A stretch of 10,414 bases of DNA from positions 1 through 10,414 of the forward strand of contig WLNK01000028.1 in assembly GCA_009699795.1 (NCBI GenBank). Direction: 5' to 3'. Position 1 is the first letter of the stretch; every line of letters starts with the position of its first letter. The translations under genes and the position numbers were made by a program. This document shows, one piece after another, positions 6,346 to 10,414 of the stretch. Source of the DNA: Actinomycetota bacterium. Its GTDB lineage: Bacteria; Actinomycetota; Actinomycetes; Nanopelagicales; Nanopelagicaceae. Below the pieces are notes generated by a model that was not told the origin of the DNA, did no database searches, and saw only the letters and a list, made by a program, of their open reading frames with translations.

Positions 6346-7506
6346 CTAGAGGGAGAGCATTCGTTCAAGAGCAATTTTTGAATATGCCGAAACGCTCTCA
6401 TCAACCTTTATTTGATTTACGAGATGGCCAGAGACCAGTGATTCCATCGCCCAAACTAGATGTGGCAGATCGATTCGATTCATAGTGGAGCAATAACAAA
6501 CGGTCTTATCAAGAAAGACTATTTGCTTATCAGGATTGTTCTTTGCAAGCCTTGAGACCAGGTTGAGTTCGGTGCCAATTGCCCACTTACTTCCCGCTGG
6601 TGATTCTTCGACAGTTTTTATGATGAATTCAGTACTACCCACGACATCGGCGCTTTTAACAACTTCGTGCTGGCATTCAGGATGCACTAGAACCTGAACT
6701 CCTTGGAGCCTATTGCGCACTTCATCGACAGATTCTTTAGTAAAGCGTCCATGAACTGAACAATGTCCGCGCCACAAGATTACTTTTGCTTCTTTAATTT
6801 CTCTCTCAGTAAGACCACCCATTGGTTTCCATGGATTCCACAGAACGCAATCCTGGAGTGTGAGTCCAAGTGAAAGTACCGCTGTATTTCTTCCAAGGTG
6901 CTGATCAGGTAAGAAAAGGATTTTCTCACCTTGAGTAAGAGCCCACTCCATTGTCTTTTTTGCATTTGAAGATGTACAAATCGTTCCGCCGTGTTCACCT
7001 GTGAAGCTCTTGATTGCAGCAGATGAATTCATATATGTAACAGGAATAGTTTTAGTAGCAACTCCTATGGATTCAAGTTCTTGCCAGCATTTTTCAACTT
7101 GATTAGCCGTAGCCATATCAGCCATTGAGCATCCTGCAGCCAAATCTGGAAGGATTACTTTTTGATCTGCAGTTGTGAGTATGTCTGCGCTTTCAGCCAT
7201 GAAATGAACTCCGCAGAAAATAATGTATTCGGCGCTTGACTTAGCAGCGGCAGCTTGCGCTAATTTAAATGAGTCGCCGGTAATGTCAGCAAAGTCGATT
7301 ACTTCATCACGTTGATAGTGGTGCCCTAGAACAAGTGCACGTTCTCCAAGGCCTGCGCGAGCAACGCGCGCACGTTCAACAAGGGTTGGATCACTTACTT
7401 CGGGAAGTTCGCCGGTGCACGAGACGCCCCGTTCTGAAGCTAAATCGCGGCCTTGCCCCAGCAAAAGTAAATCTGTAAGCGAACGAGAACCGGTGGTCAT
7501 CTGCAT
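6346..7506 (-). CDS. nadA: Quinolinate synthase NadA
   Basis: NadA condenses iminoaspartate with dihydroxyacetone phosphate to quinolinate in de novo NAD synthesis, using a [4Fe-4S] cluster. The protein is of the longer actinobacterial type (386 residues from this start). Marks: the LLLLG N-terminal segment, GHHYQRDEV at about 61-69, FCGVHFMAESADIL at 97-110 with cluster ligand C98, LPDLAAGCSMADM near 119-131, MNSSA, GGTICTSSNAK, LPDQHLGRNTA, RGHCSVHGRF with C249, HPEC, and a CYC motif at 337-339 before STMNRIDLPHL. The frame is open to ATG 7548. I prefer ATG 7506 (AGGT seven bases upstream) because the added 14 residues match nothing I know and would run into the divergent erpA promoter; ATG 7500 is also possible. 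nadB and nadC are not in the window. The divergent gene is an Fe-S carrier, which fits NadA's cofactor need. Confidence 0.95.
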   Translation of the reverse strand: MQMTTGSRSLTDLLLLGQGRDLASERGVSCTGELPEVSDPTLVERARVARAGLGERALVLGHHYQRDEVIDFADITGDSFKLAQAAAAKSSAEYIIFCGVHFMAESADILTTADQKVILPDLAAGCSMADMATANQVEKCWQELESIGVATKTIPVTYMNSSAAIKSFTGEHGGTICTSSNAKKTMEWALTQGEKILFLPDQHLGRNTAVLSLGLTLQDCVLWNPWKPMGGLTEREIKEAKVILWRGHCSVHGRFTKESVDEVRNRLQGVQVLVHPECQHEVVKSADVVGSTEFIIKTVEESPAGSKWAIGTELNLVSRLAKNNPDKQIVFLDKTVCYCSTMNRIDLPHLVWAMESLVSGHLVNQIKVDESVSAYSKIALERMLSL

Positions 7507-7555
7507 ATTCTTACCTATAGACGCGCTTCGTGTCGCATTGGAGGCCATTGGCTAG

Positions 7556-7561
7556 TAATCT
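7556..7561 (+). promoter_or_regulatory. -10 box for a leaderless HesB/ErpA-like transcript
   Basis: TAATCT ends six bases before ATG 7568, so transcription would begin on the start codon. No ribosome site is present. The box lies in the short divergent gap with nadA, so the two genes probably share or crowd one promoter region. Confidence 0.5.
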
Positions 7562-7567
7562 TTGGGC

Positions 7568-7930
7568 ATGACTACTGAGACAACCACGACGCAAACTACA
7601 ACTACATCAGGAATTCTTCTTACCGACGTTGCAGCTTCAAAGGTTTCTGCGTTGCTAGCCCAAGAAGGTCGCGATGATCTTTACCTACGCGTTGCAGTTC
7701 AGCCAGGTGGATGTTCAGGTCTTCGTTACCAGCTCTATTTCGATGATCGCAATCAAGAGGGTGATGTAGCTCGTCAATTTGGAAGCGTCAAAGTTGTAAC
7801 AGACAAGATGAGTGATCCATACCTTGCTGGCGCAACAATTGATTTTGTTGACACTATCGAAAAGCAAGGATTCACAATCGATAATCCAAATGCACAAGGT
7901 TCATGTGCATGCGGCGATTCATTCAACTAA
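7568..7930 (+). CDS. A-type iron-sulfur carrier protein (HesB/IscA/ErpA family)
   Basis: A 120-residue cytoplasmic A-type carrier that would deliver Fe-S clusters to target enzymes. The three ligand cysteines are present: C49 in the PGGCSGLRY motif, and C113 and C115 in the C-terminal GSCACGDSF. The fold begins near ILLTDVAASKV at 16-26. Before it lies an unusual threonine-rich tail (eight Thr in the first 13 residues), probably disordered. I chose ATG 7568 rather than the TTG two codons earlier because a TAATCT box is six bases upstream of the ATG. It is divergent from nadA, whose product needs a [4Fe-4S] cluster, and followed by adoK after 39 nt. Mycobacteria have a HesB-like gene in a similar place. 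Confidence 0.93.
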   Translation: MTTETTTTQTTTTSGILLTDVAASKVSALLAQEGRDDLYLRVAVQPGGCSGLRYQLYFDDRNQEGDVARQFGSVKVVTDKMSDPYLAGATIDFVDTIEKQGFTIDNPNAQGSCACGDSFN

Positions 7931-7956
7931 TACCCTGAACTTTTCGCCAGCTAGCG

Positions 7957-7962
7957 TAAGTT
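7957..7962 (+). promoter_or_regulatory. -10 box for a near-leaderless adoK transcript
   Basis: TAAGTT ends seven bases before ATG 7970, with a weak CTGAAC -35 sixteen bases further up. This suggests adoK has its own promoter in the 39-nt gap. A GCCAG/CTGGC inverted repeat also lies in the gap but has no T-run, so no terminator is called. Confidence 0.4.
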
Positions 7963-7969
7963 TCTGGCT

Positions 7970-8947
7970 ATGAAAATCGGTGTCGCTGGCTCTATTGGTT
8001 TAGATCACCTCATGACTTTCTCGGGGAAGTTCACCGACTCTTTTGTTACTGGTTCACTTGAAAAAATTTCTCTCTCATTCCTTGTTGATGATTTAGACGT
8101 TCGTCGAGGCGGAACCGGCGCGAACATTGCATTTGGACTTGGTGTTCTTGGATTAAACCCAATTCTGATCGCCGCAGCTGGAAAGGATTGGGCTGATTAC
8201 GATGCCTGGCTCACTCGTCACGGAGTTGATACATCGCACACCGTTGTTTCAGAGACGCTACATACAGCCCACTTTGTCGTAACTACAGATACCGAACTCA
8301 ATCAAATTGCATCATTCTTTCCCGGTGCAATGAGCGAGGCGCGAAATATTGAACTCAACCCAATAATGGACAAAGTTGGGCGATTAGATCTGATCATCAT
8401 CTCTCCTGATGATCCTGAAGCGATGCTTCGTCATACAGAATCAGCACTTGCCCAGGGCATTGCAGTTGCAGCAGATCCTTCACAGCAACTCGCATATATG
8501 TCAGGCGATCAAATTAAGCGTCTGATTGATGGAGCTACATATTTGTTTATGAATGAATATGAATTAGCCCTTGCGGCACAGAAGACGGGCTGGAGCGAAG
8601 ACGAAATCCTAAAGCGCGTGAAATTTCGAATTGTCACCATGGGTTCCAAGGGCGCACGAATTGAATCCGCGGCAAGTCAAGTGATTTCAATTCCCTGCGC
8701 TAAAGAAAAGGCCAAAGTTGATCCAACAGGTGTTGGTGATGCTTTCCGCTCAGGATTTATTGCAGGTCTAGCTTGGGGATTCTCACATGAGCGTTGTGGA
8801 CAAATTGGATCAATGCTGGCAACTCTTGTCATTGAAACAAAAGGAACACAGGAGTACAGATTTACAAAGAATGAATTTATTGAACGTTTTGCAGAAGCTT
8901 ATGGAAAGAGTGCATCCGAAGAGGTTGCCGCTGTATTACCGGTTTGA
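7970..8947 (+). CDS. adoK: Adenosine kinase, PfkB family (mycobacterial AdoK type)
   Basis: A 325-residue ribokinase/PfkB-fold kinase, likely phosphorylating adenosine to AMP in purine salvage. It follows the mycobacterial AdoK pattern closely: GSIGLDHLMTF at 7-17, KISLSFLVDDL at 32-42, RRGGTGANIAFGLGVLG near 45-61, IASFFPGAMSEARNI, DPEAM, ADPSQQLA, and YLFMNEYE. PfkB signature 2, DPTGVGDAFRSGF at about 248-260, contains the catalytic-base Asp (GVGD). All key residues are present. Its stop overlaps the convergent cysteine desulfurase family gene by 12 nt. AMP production has no direct link to the Fe-S genes beside it; the order seems to be conserved actinobacterial synteny. Confidence 0.92.
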   Translation: MKIGVAGSIGLDHLMTFSGKFTDSFVTGSLEKISLSFLVDDLDVRRGGTGANIAFGLGVLGLNPILIAAAGKDWADYDAWLTRHGVDTSHTVVSETLHTAHFVVTTDTELNQIASFFPGAMSEARNIELNPIMDKVGRLDLIIISPDDPEAMLRHTESALAQGIAVAADPSQQLAYMSGDQIKRLIDGATYLFMNEYELALAAQKTGWSEDEILKRVKFRIVTMGSKGARIESAASQVISIPCAKEKAKVDPTGVGDAFRSGFIAGLAWGFSHERCGQIGSMLATLVIETKGTQEYRFTKNEFIERFAEAYGKSASEEVAAVLPV

Positions 8948-9985
8948 ACGCTTTTGTAACTCTGTAACCGCTTCGTTTAACGCACCCGCAAAGGCACGGA
9001 TATCTTCTTCGGTTGTTTCTGGGTGAATTGTTGTTCGAATGTTTCCGTGAGTAAGAACGCCCATAGCTGCAAGTACATGGCTGGGCTGTAGATCCATTGC
9101 TGTACATGCCGAACCAGAGTCAGCGGAAAATCCTTGACTGGCAAGAATGCGCAGTAACTCTTCCCCATCGCAATATTCGAAAGAAGCCGAAAGTAAATGG
9201 GGGAGTGATTGATCTAGCTTTCCTGCGATTTCCGCATTGGGAATCAGTGAGCGCAATAGTGAATTTAGTTTCCGGATGCTTGCTTCATCTTTTTGAAAAT
9301 TTTCAAGTGCTACAGCTGCGCAAATAAGCAGCGGAAGGGAGTGGCTGTAGGGAGTGCGAATATTTGAAATGTGAGGGAGTGGATTTCTCCAGCGCTTCTC
9401 ATCATTGATAGCCAGAACCCCTATTCCAGCCGGACCTTGCCAAGATTTGGCATCAAAGAGGGCCGTACTCCAGTTTGAAGGTAGCGAAATTCTCGAACCC
9501 GTTGCCGTTGCATCTACTGCAACAAAGTCTGCCTCTAATTCCTTTTGTTGGATTACGCCAGTTTCAATATTTGCCAATTGGTAAGAGAGAACAGTTTTTG
9601 TATTTTGTTTATCTGGAGGAATTAACTGGCCTTCCGAGGTTACTGCGAGTTCTAGGACTGGACCATTATGGGATCTGGCAGTGGCAATGATTTCGCTACG
9701 ATCAATTGATCCATAAATAAGAGTTGCATCATGAGTGAGTAATCCACCGATAGATAAAAAATGTCCAAGACAGGGTTCGCCGATGATTTCCAATTGGCGC
9801 ACTTCTACGCCAAGGGCATGGGCCATGCTTTCAATAGCCTGATTTTTCAATAGCGCCGCTCTTGAAGATTCTTGCGAAAGTTTTCTAGGGTCGGCCCAAC
9901 CGGCATCAAGTGCAGCCAAGAGCGACTCTTTGGCCACGGCATTTAAGGGGCTTTCGGATTGGAAATTTCCTGTGACACGAACCAC
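8936..9985 (-). CDS. Divergent cysteine desulfurase family protein (class V aminotransferase fold)
   Basis: A 349-residue protein of the NifS/IscS-like family, closest in layout to the actinobacterial cysteine desulfurase encoded near ctaC (LLAALDAGWADP at 22-33, DGEELL at 273-278, PSHVLAAMGVL at 301-311). The active-cysteine loop SGSACTA is intact, with C294. The PLP site is not. The usual EH pair reads DR at 95-96, the DAxQ motif reads DATA at 158-161, the TSGGTEA-type glycine loop is lost near 67-75, and the N-terminal DxAATTP-type segment is missing. The usual HK before WxGP reads KS, placing Lys180 one residue early with Ser181 at the lysine position. N139 (ANIETG) is kept. It may be an altered enzyme or a pseudoenzyme. 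The GTG start at 9985 gives a family-like N-terminus; a TAGCGT box lies seven bases upstream. Confidence 0.82.
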   Translation of the reverse strand: MVRVTGNFQSESPLNAVAKESLLAALDAGWADPRKLSQESSRAALLKNQAIESMAHALGVEVRQLEIIGEPCLGHFLSIGGLLTHDATLIYGSIDRSEIIATARSHNGPVLELAVTSEGQLIPPDKQNTKTVLSYQLANIETGVIQQKELEADFVAVDATATGSRISLPSNWSTALFDAKSWQGPAGIGVLAINDEKRWRNPLPHISNIRTPYSHSLPLLICAAVALENFQKDEASIRKLNSLLRSLIPNAEIAGKLDQSLPHLLSASFEYCDGEELLRILASQGFSADSGSACTAMDLQPSHVLAAMGVLTHGNIRTTIHPETTEEDIRAFAGALNEAVTELQKRSNR

Positions 9986-9986
9986 C

Positions 9987-10028
9987 TAGCGAACGCTACT
10001 AGCCCTTGCAGCAGGGGGCGAATCCCCC
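9987..10028. promoter_or_regulatory. Divergent promoter region with two short inverted repeats
   Basis: The 58-nt gap between the cysteine desulfurase family gene and ctaC holds TAGCG-AA-CGCTA (9987-9998) and GGGGG-CGAAT-CCCCC (10014-10028). The first overlaps the TAGCGT -10 candidate of the minus-strand gene (9998-9993). The second lies just before the ctaC -10 box. Either could be an operator; no T-runs follow. Confidence 0.35.
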
Positions 10029-10031
10029 GAC

Positions 10032-10037
10032 TATCCT
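10032..10037 (+). promoter_or_regulatory. -10 box for a leaderless ctaC transcript
   Basis: TATCCT ends six bases before ATG 10044, placing the expected transcription start on the start codon. No purine-rich ribosome site precedes the ATG; the stretch in between is TTCCCT. Confidence 0.5.
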
Positions 10038-10043
10038 TTCCCT

Positions 10044-10414
10044 ATGTCTGCTCCCAAGAAGAATCACCGCAGCTCCTTCGCCCTAGCCGCACTCATGGTG
10101 CCGGCACTTTTACTCTTAACGGGTTGTTCAAAAGTTTCAGGACTTGGTTATGAAGAAGGACTTTCAAGCGTTAATGACATCTCACTTTCACTTTGGCAGT
10201 GGGCTTGGATAACTGCCGGTGTCGTAGGAGTTTTCACATTCATTCTCATTGTCTGGCCAGCGATTTTCCATCGCGCAAAAGTCGGCCAACCAGAATTTCC
10301 GAAGCAGACGCAATACAACATTCCGGTTGAAATTCTCTACACAGTAATCCCATTCATCATTGTTGCTGTTCTCTTCTATTTCACAGCAATTAAAGAGTCA
10401 AAGATCGTTGAAAA
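10044..10414 (+). CDS. ctaC: Cytochrome c oxidase subunit II, 5' part (runs off the window)
   Basis: The first 123 codons of a subunit II of the aa3-type oxidase, the membrane-anchored subunit that takes electrons to the CuA site. A lipoprotein signal peptide is visible (basic KKNHR, hydrophobic 12-26, lipobox LTGC with C28). Two transmembrane segments follow: about 50-75 (containing WQWAWITAGVVGVF) and about 93-115 (IPVEILYTVIPFIIVAVLF), the second with the family's conserved IPVEILYTVIP pattern. The copper-binding domain would lie beyond the right edge, so CuA ligands cannot be checked. The ATG at 10044 is supported by the signal peptide and by the -10 box six bases upstream. It is divergent from the cysteine desulfurase family gene. 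Confidence 0.92.
   Translation, partial: MSAPKKNHRSSFALAALMVPALLLLTGCSKVSGLGYEEGLSSVNDISLSLWQWAWITAGVVGVFTFILIVWPAIFHRAKVGQPEFPKQTQYNIPVEILYTVIPFIIVAVLFYFTAIKESKIVE

Noticed and set aside
6318..6347. Two TCTAGA copies between nadA and the DUF3043 gene as a terminator
   Set aside because: They can form a 6-bp stem, but it is AT-rich and no T-run follows.
6306..6404. N-terminal extension of the DUF3043 protein
   Set aside because: It would overlap the nadA 3' end by 59 bases, adds residues unlike the family, and the -10 box and the family's GRPTPKRK start both support ATG 6305.
7944..7968. GCCAG/CTGGC inverted repeat between the Fe-S carrier gene and adoK
   Set aside because: Only five base pairs with a long loop and no T-run; not enough for a terminator call.
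1..10414. CRISPR array, insertion sequence, phage or defence genes
   Set aside because: No spaced direct repeats, transposase or integrase motifs are present; the genes are housekeeping and cofactor genes.

Overview
The window is from an actinobacterium of unusually low GC content for that phylum. The clues are an actinobacterial-type NadA, an adenosine kinase that closely resembles the mycobacterial AdoK, a DUF3043 membrane protein (an actinobacterial family), and a ctaC-type cytochrome oxidase subunit II with a lipobox. As I remember it, M. tuberculosis keeps a related neighbourhood (ctaC, adoK, a HesB-like gene, a DUF3043 gene, cobT, cobS). Compact spacing, AT-rich codons and leaderless-looking starts suggest a streamlined planktonic lineage such as the freshwater acI/Nanopelagicales group. 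That placement is inference.

Region 1 (about 1-5770, minus strand) is one cobamide uptake and salvage operon: btuF, btuC, btuD, cobU, cobS and a HAD-CobT fusion. All six genes overlap end to end by 1 to 13 nt. A cobalamin riboswitch leads the operon, and it ends in an intrinsic terminator whose U-tract touches the btuF start codon. The operon would import cobinamide or cobamides (BtuFCD), activate adenosylcobinamide (CobU), make alpha-ribazole phosphate (CobT) and join the two (CobS). No corrin-ring synthesis genes, no adenosyltransferase and no CobC phosphatase are seen. The HAD domain fused to CobT could supply the missing phosphatase step.

Region 2 (5778-7506, minus strand) holds a DUF3043 membrane protein and quinolinate synthase NadA. 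Divergent from nadA is an A-type Fe-S carrier (HesB/ErpA-like, 7568-7930), followed by adenosine kinase (7970-8947). Convergent with the kinase is a cysteine desulfurase family protein (8936-9985) that keeps the cysteine loop but has lost several PLP-site residues. Divergent from that, the 5' part of ctaC runs off the right edge.

Five non-operonic starts carry a TANNNT -10 hexamer 6-7 nt before the start codon, which suggests leaderless mRNAs; internal operon genes do not. No tRNA, rRNA, CRISPR, insertion sequence or phage feature is visible. The longest gene-free stretch is 5501-5777, which is filled by the riboswitch leader and its promoter region.
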